In this document: piece by piece, positions 35,286-43,558 of the stretch
Position numbering within the stretch: the stretch's first letter is position 1
Layout: every line of letters starts with the position of its first letter
NCBI GenBank assembly: GCA_965228695.1
Contig: CBDDIB010000002.1
Location: forward strand, 4,216,001 to 4,280,000
Origin: JAJFJD01 sp965228695
Lineage (GTDB): Bacteria > Pseudomonadota > Alphaproteobacteria > UBA8366
Length of the DNA: 64,000 nt
Reading direction: 5' to 3'
Notes under the pieces: model-generated
Databases searched by the model: none
The model's input: only the letters and a program-made list of their open reading frames with translations
What the model was told of the DNA's origin: nothing
Made by a program: the position numbers and the translations under genes

Positions 35286-36437
35286 ATCTCCCAACGTCCC
35301 CCCTATCGACTGCGGCTGCCCGGGCCGACCGCAGTCCCCGAGCGAATCCGCACCGCCCTGGCACTGCCGGTGGTCAATCATCGCGGCCCGGAATTCTCCG
35401 AGATCGTCGAAGAGTGCGAATCGCATTTGCAGACGCTGATGGGAACGAAGAACGCGGTCATGTTCTTTTCCGGATCCGGCACGGGCATGATGGAAGCAGC
35501 ACTCGTGAACGCGCTGAAGTCCGGCGACAAGGCCCTCGTCTTGTCGAACGGACAGTTCAGCGAACGGTTCGCGGAAATCGGCGGCACCCTCGGTATCGAC
35601 ATCGACTCTCTCGAGGCGCCGTGGGGCGAAGATATCAAACCCGAAGATGTGGCGGCACGGCTGGCGGACACGGACTATCGCGCGGTCATCGGCGTCCACA
35701 ACGAGAGCGCGACGGGGGCGGTCAGCAATCTGGCCGAACTCGGCGCGGTTGTCCGCGAGACGCCGGCGATCTTCATCGTCGATTCCGTCAGCGGTCTCGG
35801 CGGAATCGAAATGCGGCAGGACGAATGGGGCGTCGATCTGCTGGTTTCCGCATCGCAGAAGGCGCTGATGAGCCCGCCGGGCATCGGCATCGCAAGCATC
35901 AGCGACAAGGCTTGGGCGTTGATCGACGAGGACGACGGCAAGCCGCGATTCTATTGGGATTTCCGCAAGGCGCGAAAGGCGTCGGAAAACAGCCAGACCG
36001 CGTTCACACCCCCGGTCACCCTGCTCGCCGGATTACGCGAAGCGTTGCGCATGATCGACGAGGAAGGCATCCCGAACGTCCTTGCACGGCATCGCCGCCT
36101 GGGCGAAGCGCTGCGCGCGGGCGGCGCGGCGCTGAATCTCTCGATCTTCACGAAGGCGCCGATCCTGTCGGATACGGTCACCGTGTTCAACGTGCCGGAG
36201 GGACTCCATGCCTCCGCCATCGTCGGCAACATGTACAAGGAATACGGCACGGTCATCGCCGGCGCGCGCAACAAACTGGACGGCACGGTTTTCCGCTTCG
36301 GCACGATGGGTGCGCTCGACGAGTCGGATGTCATCCTCGACCTTGTCCATCTGGAGCGGACGCTGCAGGACCTGCAGGTGCCGGTCGATCCGGGCAGCGC
36401 CGTGTCCGCCGCGAACGCGTATCTGCGGCAGAATTAG
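35286..36437 (+). CDS. Alanine--glyoxylate-type aminotransferase (class V), apparent ATC start
   Basis: A PLP enzyme of the AGAT/serine-pyruvate aminotransferase group, 383 residues if started at ATC 35286. The lysine that binds PLP is in VSASQKALMSPPG (near 192), and cofactor-binding NESATGAV and VDSVSGLGG are present. The conserved N-terminal segment LRLPGPTAVPERI and VVNHRGPEF lie upstream of the first in-frame GTG (35370), so translation must begin earlier. In frame between the upstream stop (35271) and there, the only plausible initiator behind a good AAGGAG (35272-35277, 8-nt spacing) is ATC at 35286. This is either a rare ATC start or an A-T-G to A-T-C sequence change. Confidence 0.8.
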   Translation: MSQRPPYRLRLPGPTAVPERIRTALALPVVNHRGPEFSEIVEECESHLQTLMGTKNAVMFFSGSGTGMMEAALVNALKSGDKALVLSNGQFSERFAEIGGTLGIDIDSLEAPWGEDIKPEDVAARLADTDYRAVIGVHNESATGAVSNLAELGAVVRETPAIFIVDSVSGLGGIEMRQDEWGVDLLVSASQKALMSPPGIGIASISDKAWALIDEDDGKPRFYWDFRKARKASENSQTAFTPPVTLLAGLREALRMIDEEGIPNVLARHRRLGEALRAGGAALNLSIFTKAPILSDTVTVFNVPEGLHASAIVGNMYKEYGTVIAGARNKLDGTVFRFGTMGALDESDVILDLVHLERTLQDLQVPVDPGSAVSAANAYLRQN

Positions 36438-36459
36438 CGGCGTCGCACGCCCGCCACAG

Positions 36460-36945
36460 CTAGATCGCGTCGCCGCTGCGCAACGGCGGCGACACGCCGA
36501 TCGTCATCCACGCACCCGCATGGACGCCCGCTTCCACCTTCGCCACCTCCCATTGAAAGGAGGCACGCTGTCCCATCGCCGTGACGATGGAGACATTAAA
36601 CAGGGCGCGGCTCTCCGTGCGAACGATCTTTTCAATACGGTACTCGCGCAGCTTCAACAGCAGCTTGTAGTGCGGCCCCTTGATCATCGTCGCAAACCGG
36701 TCCAGCGGTCCGGTCAATCGCTTGTTGTCGGGATGCGCGAAGACCCAGGTCTGTTCGATGCCGGCATCCGGTGTCGGGGTATCATTCCGCTGCAAAGACC
36801 GCAGTTGGATTTCAACCACGCGGTGCGGGGAAAGATCGGGGCTCGGCTGCAACAACTCCGCGACCGCCGGGGACATCAACGCGATCAGAAACAGTCCCAC
36901 GGCCAATAAACCGCGCCCCGCCGCTATACCACACCGCATCGCCAT
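36460..36945 (-). CDS. DUF4864-like secreted protein
   Basis: A 161-residue protein with an N-terminal signal peptide (GLLAVGLFLIALMSPAVA). The remainder carries a VVEIQLRSLQRNDTPTPDAG segment and RLTGPLDRFATMI motif that resemble the DUF4864 family of unknown function. No enzymatic residues are recognised. It is the distal-most of a set of minus-strand genes for secreted or membrane-attached proteins, and converges with the aminotransferase. Confidence 0.65.
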   Translation of the reverse strand: MAMRCGIAAGRGLLAVGLFLIALMSPAVAELLQPSPDLSPHRVVEIQLRSLQRNDTPTPDAGIEQTWVFAHPDNKRLTGPLDRFATMIKGPHYKLLLKLREYRIEKIVRTESRALFNVSIVTAMGQRASFQWEVAKVEAGVHAGAWMTIGVSPPLRSGDAI

Positions 36946-36966
36946 TCAACTTCTCCCATCGCGCAT

Positions 36967-37851
36967 TCAAATACCCTGCAAGGTCATGCGCGCCAGGGCG
37001 ATGCCCTTCTCTCCCGCGACGCTATACAGCAGGAAGAGCGCATCCCCCGATTCGAAGACGGCGGGATCGCGGAGTTCGCGCACGGCTTCGTGGGATACGC
37101 CGCGCACCGATGGCCTGAGCGGCAAATTCGCCCCTTCGTAGTCGCGCTCGGGTTCGAGCAGCACGCGCGGCGTATTCGGCCGCCAGTCGCTCCACGGCGG
37201 CGTCAAGTCGATCTCACTCAGCAGAATGCGTTCCGGCGTATCGCCGACTTGCGTGTAAAACACCAGCAATCGGTCGCCGCGAACCAGCACCGCGGCATGG
37301 CGCATTTGGGGATTGAACAGCGTGGGTCCGGTCTCGAAATCGCGCAAGCCGTCGCGCGACCGGTAGAAGACGCCCGGCATGGCGATCGCGTAATGCCAGT
37401 CGCCGTACCGGAAGCTCCGCATATAGGGTGCGCCGAGAGTATCCGGCCGCGCCTCGAAGTGAAGCCCATCGCCGGAGAGCGCCGCGCGGGTGAACTGCGG
37501 GCTATGCCGGCCCATCGGCGTTTTGGCGCCGTGATAGTACATTCGGATACGCCGCGCATCGTTGTCGACATGAACGTCCGGCGACGCGATATGGCCTTCG
37601 AAATGACTTTCCGCCAGGGGCAGAACACCGGCTTCATGGGTGCACCAGGGTCCCGCCAAACTGTCGGCATAGGCAAGCCGGATATAACCGCCATTATGAT
37701 GCGCGAAATATAGGTAGTAGCGGCCGAGCGGATCGGGGATCCAATCCGGCGCCTCGATAAGCGACGGCCCGTTCACATTATCGCCCATCCTCGGATCCAT
37801 ATCGGGCCGGATAATCGGCCCGTTGCCCAGCCGTTCGATCTCGATCTTCAT
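36967..37851 (-). CDS. Beta-propeller glycosidase-like protein (GH43/GH117-like)
   Basis: A 294-residue protein with the strand pattern of a five-bladed beta-propeller glycoside hydrolase. GPSLIEAPDWIP, YYLYFAHHNG, YIRLAYADSLAGPW and ASPDVHVDNDARRIRMYYHG are the kind of repeated elements seen in GH43/GH117-type enzymes, including acidic residues at blade starts. No signal peptide. Assignment to a specific GH family, and whether it is catalytic, cannot be decided from this sequence. Confidence 0.6.
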   Translation of the reverse strand: MKIEIERLGNGPIIRPDMDPRMGDNVNGPSLIEAPDWIPDPLGRYYLYFAHHNGGYIRLAYADSLAGPWCTHEAGVLPLAESHFEGHIASPDVHVDNDARRIRMYYHGAKTPMGRHSPQFTRAALSGDGLHFEARPDTLGAPYMRSFRYGDWHYAIAMPGVFYRSRDGLRDFETGPTLFNPQMRHAAVLVRGDRLLVFYTQVGDTPERILLSEIDLTPPWSDWRPNTPRVLLEPERDYEGANLPLRPSVRGVSHEAVRELRDPAVFESGDALFLLYSVAGEKGIALARMTLQGI

Positions 37852-37918
37852 GTCCTTATCCGAAACCTTCGCGATACCGGTAGTCTACCCGAAACAATCG
37901 ATCGCGGGTGGACCGGGT

Positions 37919-38554
37919 CTATCGGCCGACGGGAACCACCACTTCATTACGGCGGAAGACGGGTAAGGTCCACGGCGGGTCGTAGAAATAAACGACTGAC
38001 TCCGCAAGCGGCCGCCACGGCGTCGACGCAAGGGAAGCTTGCAATTCACGCTTCTTCTCGGCCACCGTGTCTTCGCCTCCGAGGCCGCTGAAACGCAAAA
38101 CGGCAACCGTCTGCGCCGGCACACCGATGATCTTCACCTGGCCGTTCAGTGGCTTCGGCGCGGTCTCACGGGTGAATTTAGCCGGCAGGAAGAAACGCAT
38201 ATACACCCGGTCATCGCCGGTCCGGGCGGATTCTACCGGTGCGGTCATGGCGATCTTCTCCGCCGCGCCGGTGCTCTCGACCGGCACGGTCATCGCAATC
38301 TTAGCGGCGGATTGGTTGTTGCCGGTGATGTAGTCGAACAATAAGCGGAACGCCGCATCGCGCCCCTCGTCGAAATCCTCGTTCTCGACCAGGGCCTCGG
38401 CGGCCACGCGCGGTTGATAGGCGCGGATCTCGATCGTTTCGCCGAGGCTTTCGACGACCTTGTAGCGCGGCTGCTCGTAGCCGGACCGATTGCCGAAGAC
38501 GGAACACCCGGCTATCAGCAGGCAGCAGAAGACGAGGATGGATACTTGTTTCAT
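37919..38554 (-). CDS. SOUL-family heme-binding lipoprotein
   Basis: A 211-residue protein with a type II signal peptide; the lipobox LLIAGC places the lipidated Cys near 17 (start ATG at 38554). The mature part carries the SOUL domain signature: YKVVESLGETIEIRAYQPR near the N-terminus, then SAAKIAMTVPV and EKIAMTAPV repeats and RFFLPAKFTRE. SOUL proteins bind heme or porphyrin. It lies in a group of minus-strand genes for secreted proteins, next to a second lipoprotein. Confidence 0.85.
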   Translation of the reverse strand: MKQVSILVFCCLLIAGCSVFGNRSGYEQPRYKVVESLGETIEIRAYQPRVAAEALVENEDFDEGRDAAFRLLFDYITGNNQSAAKIAMTVPVESTGAAEKIAMTAPVESARTGDDRVYMRFFLPAKFTRETAPKPLNGQVKIIGVPAQTVAVLRFSGLGGEDTVAEKKRELQASLASTPWRPLAESVVYFYDPPWTLPVFRRNEVVVPVGR

Positions 38555-38665
38555 ACAGGCTAGATCGCGCTCATCCGGAGCAGCGCCGTTGTTGCACCTA
38601 CAACTCAATACGGACGCGCAATTACGGCGGATCACCAGCGTCGAACACGAGCCGCCGGGACAGTC

Positions 38666-39148
38666 CTAATCGGGCGCGGTCGCGAGTTGCTCCAACCAGC
38701 CTTCGACGCGCCGCTGGTTCGCCCCGAAATCGTAGCGCCCATATCGGGACCGGCTATAGACTGCGACAGTCGATCTGTCCGGACCGACCGCGATGATTTC
38801 GATATCGATGGTATCCGGAAACCTGAAAATCAGGCTGCGCTGTACCGCGACGACATGCATATCGTCTTCGGTGATGATCTCCGTTCGCGGCGCTTTCGAC
38901 AGAAGCGCATCCACCCCCTCCTTCAACGATTTCGCCGACACCGAAAACACCGGCGACACGCGATCGGGCGTTGCCCTTTTGCAATAACCGTCCGGACAGA
39001 CAAGGTAGTCGTTCGGCGAGTCACGACGTTCTAATTCCTGGAAATTCACTGGTCCCGACCCGCTGGTTTTTCCACCGTCCGTGTCCGCGGTCGCGGCGCA
39101 CCCCGCAACCGACAATATAAATAGGACGAGGAAGAGCCTCAGATACAT
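38666..39148 (-). CDS. DUF1499-like lipoprotein
   Basis: A 160-residue lipoprotein with lipobox LSVAGC (Cys near 17). The following region (NDYLVCPDGYC, VFSVSAKSLKEGVDALL, RSLIFRFPDTIDIEII, YSRSRYGRYDFGANQRRVEGWL) matches the layout of DUF1499 proteins, whose function is unknown. It precedes the SOUL lipoprotein on the same strand; a common role in envelope homeostasis is possible but not shown. Confidence 0.75.
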   Translation of the reverse strand: MYLRLFLVLFILSVAGCAATADTDGGKTSGSGPVNFQELERRDSPNDYLVCPDGYCKRATPDRVSPVFSVSAKSLKEGVDALLSKAPRTEIITEDDMHVVAVQRSLIFRFPDTIDIEIIAVGPDRSTVAVYSRSRYGRYDFGANQRRVEGWLEQLATAPD

Positions 39149-39280
39149 TTTCTACTCATCGGCATACCCGGGAAGGACAGTACATCAGTTCGACGCAACA
39201 CCCTATCTCTCGATGTCCTCGCCGCCGATGCAATCCGTGCCTCGACAGCAGGCCGACCGTTCGCAAGCGGGATTACGGCA

Positions 39281-40789
39281 TCACGGCGAAGCGGGCAGTT
39301 TCGCATCCGGCTTCTTATGAAGCCGTTCCAGCCAAACCGACCAAATGATTGATAGAACGGATAGGCCAAGGAACAGGGCGCTGAAGGGCGACGTGAAGAA
39401 TATCGCCACATCCCCGTGGCTGGCCGTGAGAGCCACCCGCAGATGCTCCTCCAACTGCGGCCCGAGGACCAAGGCCAGGAGGAGCGGCACCACCGGCATG
39501 TCGAGCCAGCGCATCGCAAGCCCCACCAGCCCGAAGAAGAACATCACATAGACGTCGAAGAAGGAATTCCGCAACGCGAAGCTCCCGACAACACAGAGCA
39601 ACGCAATGGCCGGCATGAGCAGATGCCGCGGGAACGCCAGCACTTTCACCAGATACCGGATCGCCGCCAGGGCGATGAACAGGTTGAAGATGTTGGCCCA
39701 GAAATAAGAGAAAATGATGCCGTAGGCGAAGTCCGCCCGTTCGATGAACAGCAAGGGGCCCGGCGCCAAGCCGTGGATCAACAAGGCGCCGATCAGGATC
39801 GCCGTGACCGGATCGCCCGGAATGCCCAGCGTCATCATCGGGATCAGCGCACCGCCCGCGACCGCGTTATTGGCCGACTCAGGCGCCGCGACGCCCTCGA
39901 TGCTGCCCTTGCCGAAGTCTTCTTTGTTCCGGCTCGCCTTCTTGGCGTAGTCGTAGGAAATGAAAGCCGCGATCGGGCCGCCCGCGCCCGGCAGGATGCC
40001 GAGAAAAGTGCCGGTCAGCGATCCGATCAACGCGGGGATCCGCACCTTGACCAGATCCGCAAGCTTCGGCAGCACGGAGCCGAAGGCCGAGGCCGCGGCG
40101 CGGCTGACGATCAGCGCATCCGGCCGCAGATTGTCGATCAGTTGCGGAATCGCGAACAATCCGATCAGCGCGGTCAGGAAGTGGATGCCGCCCAACAGGT
40201 TCGCATCGCCGAAGGTGAAGCGCGCCGTCGCCATCACCGGGTCCTGGCCGACCGTAACGATGGCGAGGCCCAGCATCGCGGACAGCAATCCCTTGATAAA
40301 GGACCGCGCGGCGAATCCGCAGATCGCCGTCAACCCGAACAGGATGAGGCTGAACAAATCCGGCGCCCGGAACTCCAGGGCGAGACTGGCGAGGCTCGGC
40401 GCGATCAACAAGAGGCAGACGAAACTGACGATGCCGCCGGCAAAACTGGAACAGATGGCGATGCCGAGGGCGCGGCCGCTCTCGCCCTTCTTGGCCAAGA
40501 GGTATCCCTCGACCGCCGTTGCCGACGCCGAGGGCGTACCGGGAATGTTCAGCAGAATTGCGGAGAAGCTGCCGCCGGTCATACCCGCGACGTAGAGCCC
40601 CAACAAAAGCGCGATCGACATGCTGGGCTCGAGCACGAATGTCAGCGGCAACAGGATGATGATCCCCGAGCTGATCGTCATGCCGGGAATCATACCGACG
40701 ACCAGCCCGATCACCGCACCGGCAACCGTCGCCATGAGGCTCGACGGCATGATCGATTGGTGGAATCCGGCGAGGACGTCCGCGTCCAT
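39281..40789 (-). CDS. tctA: Tripartite tricarboxylate transporter permease TctA
   Basis: Large integral membrane subunit (502 residues, about 12 hydrophobic segments) of a TTT-family importer. Family motifs include GMIPGMTISSGIIILLPLTF near the N-terminus, GTPSASATAVEGYLLAKKG, and GILPGAGGPIAAFISY in the second half. Immediately follows tctB with a 3-bp gap. Substrates of this family are small carboxylates; the linked alcohol dehydrogenase is suggestive but not decisive. Confidence 0.93.
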   Translation of the reverse strand: MDADVLAGFHQSIMPSSLMATVAGAVIGLVVGMIPGMTISSGIIILLPLTFVLEPSMSIALLLGLYVAGMTGGSFSAILLNIPGTPSASATAVEGYLLAKKGESGRALGIAICSSFAGGIVSFVCLLLIAPSLASLALEFRAPDLFSLILFGLTAICGFAARSFIKGLLSAMLGLAIVTVGQDPVMATARFTFGDANLLGGIHFLTALIGLFAIPQLIDNLRPDALIVSRAAASAFGSVLPKLADLVKVRIPALIGSLTGTFLGILPGAGGPIAAFISYDYAKKASRNKEDFGKGSIEGVAAPESANNAVAGGALIPMMTLGIPGDPVTAILIGALLIHGLAPGPLLFIERADFAYGIIFSYFWANIFNLFIALAAIRYLVKVLAFPRHLLMPAIALLCVVGSFALRNSFFDVYVMFFFGLVGLAMRWLDMPVVPLLLALVLGPQLEEHLRVALTASHGDVAIFFTSPFSALFLGLSVLSIIWSVWLERLHKKPDAKLPASP

Positions 40790-40792
40790 CGC

Positions 40793-41251
40793 TCAGAACC
40801 CCAACGGCCCGCGGGGCAGCAGAATCTGGAATACCCCGGTGAAAAGGAAATACAAACCGACGGGAATGACCAGCGACCCGACGGCGATCCGGAACGGGCT
40901 CCGCGCGCCATAGAGGGCCATCAGCACCGCGAAGAACGGGATGCTCGCCAACAGGAATCCGAGGAAGGGAAAGCTCGCCAAATAAATCAGGAAGGCCAGA
41001 AGCGTGATCCATCCGGTCCGGGTCGTCGCACCGTCCACGGCGGTCCGTTCATCGGACAGCTCCCGTATGCCCGCAACCAGCAGCGCGAGCGACAGCACCG
41101 CAATTACGGTTACGATCACAAGCGGAAAAAAGGATGGTCCGGGCGTGTTCGGGATGGACCGGTCCGGCAGCTCACCCGACAGCACGGCATAGACGGCGCT
41201 GAACGCAAGCAGAACGAGCGCCGCGATTACATTGCGCCGTGCCATCGGCAT
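40793..41251 (-). CDS. tctB: Tripartite tricarboxylate transporter TctB family protein
   Basis: A 152-residue small membrane subunit with four hydrophobic segments (IAALVLLAFSAVYAVLSG, PLVIVTVIAVLSLALLV, WITLLAFLIYLASFPFLG and a C-terminal pair), matching TctB. The start may be ATG 41251 or the in-frame ATG at 41245. Part of the adh-tctCBA transcription unit. Confidence 0.88.
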   Translation of the reverse strand: MPMARRNVIAALVLLAFSAVYAVLSGELPDRSIPNTPGPSFFPLVIVTVIAVLSLALLVAGIRELSDERTAVDGATTRTGWITLLAFLIYLASFPFLGFLLASIPFFAVLMALYGARSPFRIAVGSLVIPVGLYFLFTGVFQILLPRGPLGF

Positions 41252-41277
41252 GGTCTATCTCCCCAGGGCGACAAACG

Positions 41278-41302
41278 CTCCCGGACCGCCAAGGCCCGGG
41301 AG
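41278..41302 (-). promoter_or_regulatory. Hairpin between tctC and tctB
   Basis: CTCCCGGACC (41278-41287), loop GCCAA, and GGCCCGGGAG (41293-41302) pair over ten positions with one mismatch. It lies 11 bp after the tctC stop on the minus strand and is followed by CGTTTGTCG. The location just after a binding-protein gene suggests attenuation or mRNA 3'-end protection. Confidence 0.6.
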
Positions 41303-41313
41303 GTTCCGCACCG

Positions 41314-42285
41314 CTATTTTTTCTTGGATTGATAGAGTCCGGCGCTCTGCATGATGCCCTTGATCTTGGCATCTTCCTTGGTAAGCAAGTCCTCGAACTT
41401 CTCGACCGGAAGCGGATCGACGGTGAAGCCCTTCTGGCTCGCAAGCTTCATGAAAGCCTCCGACTTCGCCGCCTTGGTCATCGCATCGGCCAGTTTCGCC
41501 TTGACCGCCGCCGGTGTTTTCTTCGGAACGGACAATCCACGGAAAAGGTTCAGCGAAACGTCATACCCCAGTTCCTTGGCGGTCGGCACATCCGGAAATA
41601 CCTTGGACCGGGACTCGGTCGCCATCGCCAGAAGCCGAAGCTTCTTGGCCTTTGTCAGCCGTACGGTACCGGTCAACGGCGCAAACATCGCGTCCGCCTC
41701 GCCGCTCAACACGGACGCGTTGCGCCGTTTGATGCCGACGGGCAGATGGGTCACCTTGCATTTCGCCGCGTCCATCAACTGGATCGCCGCCAGATGAGTG
41801 GCGCTGCCGGTTCCGGAGTTCGAGACCTTCAGCTTTCCGGGATTGGCCTTGCACTCTTTTATGAAGTCGGCGAAGGATTTCCAGCGCGCATCGGCCTTGA
41901 CGGCAAACGGCATCGGCTGCCATTCGACGCGGCCGATATGCGCCATGGCGCTATGTTGGAAATCGACGTTGCCGATATTCGTCGTTGTCAGGATCGAGGT
42001 CGAGTTCCAGCCGACCGTGTAACCATCGGGCGCGGCGTCCTTTATATGGGTATAGGTCCGGGCGCCGCCGCCACCGACCATGTTGACCGGCACCAACTTG
42101 ACCCCGAGCACCTTGCCCATTTCCTTTGCGAGCAGGCGGCCTTCGATATCCGCGCCGCCGCCGGCGCCGAACGGGATGATGAACTGGATCGGCTTGCTCG
42201 GGAAGTTATCGGCGAACGCCGGTCCGGCGACCATCGCCAACCCGAGGCCGATCATTGCGGCCGTTGTCTTGAAACGAATTCTCAT
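41314..42285 (-). CDS. tctC: Tripartite tricarboxylate transporter substrate-binding protein TctC (Bug family)
   Basis: A 323-residue periplasmic receptor with an N-terminal signal peptide (AAMIGLGLAMVAGPAFA) and typical Bug/TctC segments: FPSKPIQFIIPFGAGGGAD, GWNSTSILTT and KLRLLAMATESRS. Preceded by a strong AGGGAGGAATG ribosome-binding site. The ligand is probably a small carboxylate; genes of this family are usually paired with nearby catabolic enzymes, here a zinc-dependent alcohol dehydrogenase. Confidence 0.93.
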   Translation of the reverse strand: MRIRFKTTAAMIGLGLAMVAGPAFADNFPSKPIQFIIPFGAGGGADIEGRLLAKEMGKVLGVKLVPVNMVGGGGARTYTHIKDAAPDGYTVGWNSTSILTTTNIGNVDFQHSAMAHIGRVEWQPMPFAVKADARWKSFADFIKECKANPGKLKVSNSGTGSATHLAAIQLMDAAKCKVTHLPVGIKRRNASVLSGEADAMFAPLTGTVRLTKAKKLRLLAMATESRSKVFPDVPTAKELGYDVSLNLFRGLSVPKKTPAAVKAKLADAMTKAAKSEAFMKLASQKGFTVDPLPVEKFEDLLTKEDAKIKGIMQSAGLYQSKKK

Positions 42286-42323
42286 GAGTCATTCCTCCCT
42301 TGTTTATTTTGTAGTGTTCGATG

Positions 42324-42343
42324 CCCGCCTATTCGCTGGCGGG
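42324..42343 (-). terminator. Hairpin between adh and tctC
   Basis: CCCGCC (42324-42329), an 8-nt loop and GGCGGG (42338-42343) form a perfect GC stem after the alcohol dehydrogenase stop and before tctC on the minus strand. The strand downstream is AT-rich (AAAATAAAC region), so partial termination or a processing site is possible. Confidence 0.4.
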
Positions 42344-42365
42344 TCTTGTTCCCTCAAGCCGCCGC

Positions 42366-43499
42366 TCAAGCGTCCTCGCGCATCTTCACGACGACCTTAA
42401 TCGCATCCTCGATCCGCTCGCGCGCGTATTTGAGCGCGGTCGGAACCTCGGCCAATGGGAAGGTATGCGTGTGGATTTTCGTCGCATCGAACACGCCCTG
42501 GCGCATAAACGCCTCGGCGCGGTGGGTTGCACTCTTGCCTTCGCCGCGAATACCGAACACGTAGATGTTGTTGGTCACGATATGCTTGACATCGACCGGC
42601 ACATCCTCGCTCGGGAACGCCGCCAGGCAGACCCGCCCGCCGCGGTTGGTCATGTAGAGGGCTTCGTTCACGGCGTTCGCCGCGCCGGAACACTCCAGCA
42701 CATAGTCCGTGCCGATGCCGCCCGTCAGCGCCCGCACCTTCTCGACCGGGTCCTCGTTGCGAACGTTAATCACGTGATCCGCGCCGAGTTCGGTGCCCAT
42801 CTTCAACCGGTTGTCGCGCGTACCCGTCAGAATGACCGGGTGAGCGCCCAGCGCCTTGGCGACCGCAACGCCCATCAAACCGATCGGACCGGGCCCCGTG
42901 ACCACGACCGATTCACCCGCAACCAACCCGCCCAGTTCGGTGAGCCCGTACATGGCCGTCCCCGCGGTCACCACCAGGGTGGCTTCCTCGTCGCTCATGC
43001 TGTCGGCGATGTGCACCAGCGTATTGATGTTGTTGACCGCGTATTCGGCAAAGCCGCCGTCGGTCGTGAACCCGTTTGCGCGGTGGCCCTTGTTCTGATC
43101 ACCGAAATTCTTGCCGTAGTTATGGCAGGACGTGTACATGCCCTGCCGGCAGCGTTTGCATTGGCCGCAGCCGGCATGGATTTCCACCGTCACCCGGTCG
43201 CCCACTTCGTATTCATCGACGCCCCGGCCGAGCTTGACCACGGTGCCCATGTATTCGTGCCCCGGCGTCCAATTCTTGTTGTACGGCAGTCCGCCTTCGA
43301 TCATGGCGGGCGGCCCGTGGCTGATGATTTCCAGATCCGTCGCACAGACGGAGATGGCGTCGATCCGCACCAAGACTTCGGCCTTGTCCGGCTCGGGGAC
43401 CGGTTTCTCGACGAGACTTAACTCGTCCGGGCCGCCGAGGACCCACGCCTTCATCGTCTCGGGAACCGTGTACTGATTATTGCCGGCGTTGCCTGACAT
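42366..43499 (-). CDS. Zinc-dependent alcohol dehydrogenase family protein (MDR)
   Basis: A 377-residue medium-chain dehydrogenase. Catalytic zinc ligands include CATDLE (near 53) and GHEYMG (near 80); the structural zinc lobe holds CGQCKRCRQGMYTSC (near 110-125); and the Rossmann motif is VVTGPGPIGLMG (near 190). Members of this threonine/L-idonate dehydrogenase-like group oxidise secondary alcohols with NAD(P). A GGAGG ribosome-binding site precedes the start. It lies between the IclR regulator and the TTT transporter genes. Confidence 0.9.
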   Translation of the reverse strand: MSGNAGNNQYTVPETMKAWVLGGPDELSLVEKPVPEPDKAEVLVRIDAISVCATDLEIISHGPPAMIEGGLPYNKNWTPGHEYMGTVVKLGRGVDEYEVGDRVTVEIHAGCGQCKRCRQGMYTSCHNYGKNFGDQNKGHRANGFTTDGGFAEYAVNNINTLVHIADSMSDEEATLVVTAGTAMYGLTELGGLVAGESVVVTGPGPIGLMGVAVAKALGAHPVILTGTRDNRLKMGTELGADHVINVRNEDPVEKVRALTGGIGTDYVLECSGAANAVNEALYMTNRGGRVCLAAFPSEDVPVDVKHIVTNNIYVFGIRGEGKSATHRAEAFMRQGVFDATKIHTHTFPLAEVPTALKYARERIEDAIKVVVKMREDA

Positions 43500-43558
43500 C
43501 CTTCATGCCTCCTGGTGCTGGCGCGTCGTGCACGCGCATCGATTTTCCTTGGTTACGA

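Noticed and set aside
39416..41332. A 638-residue plus-strand open frame
   Set aside because: It is the antisense shadow of tctA, tctB and the end of tctC; composition is Gln/Arg/Asp-rich with no recognisable fold.
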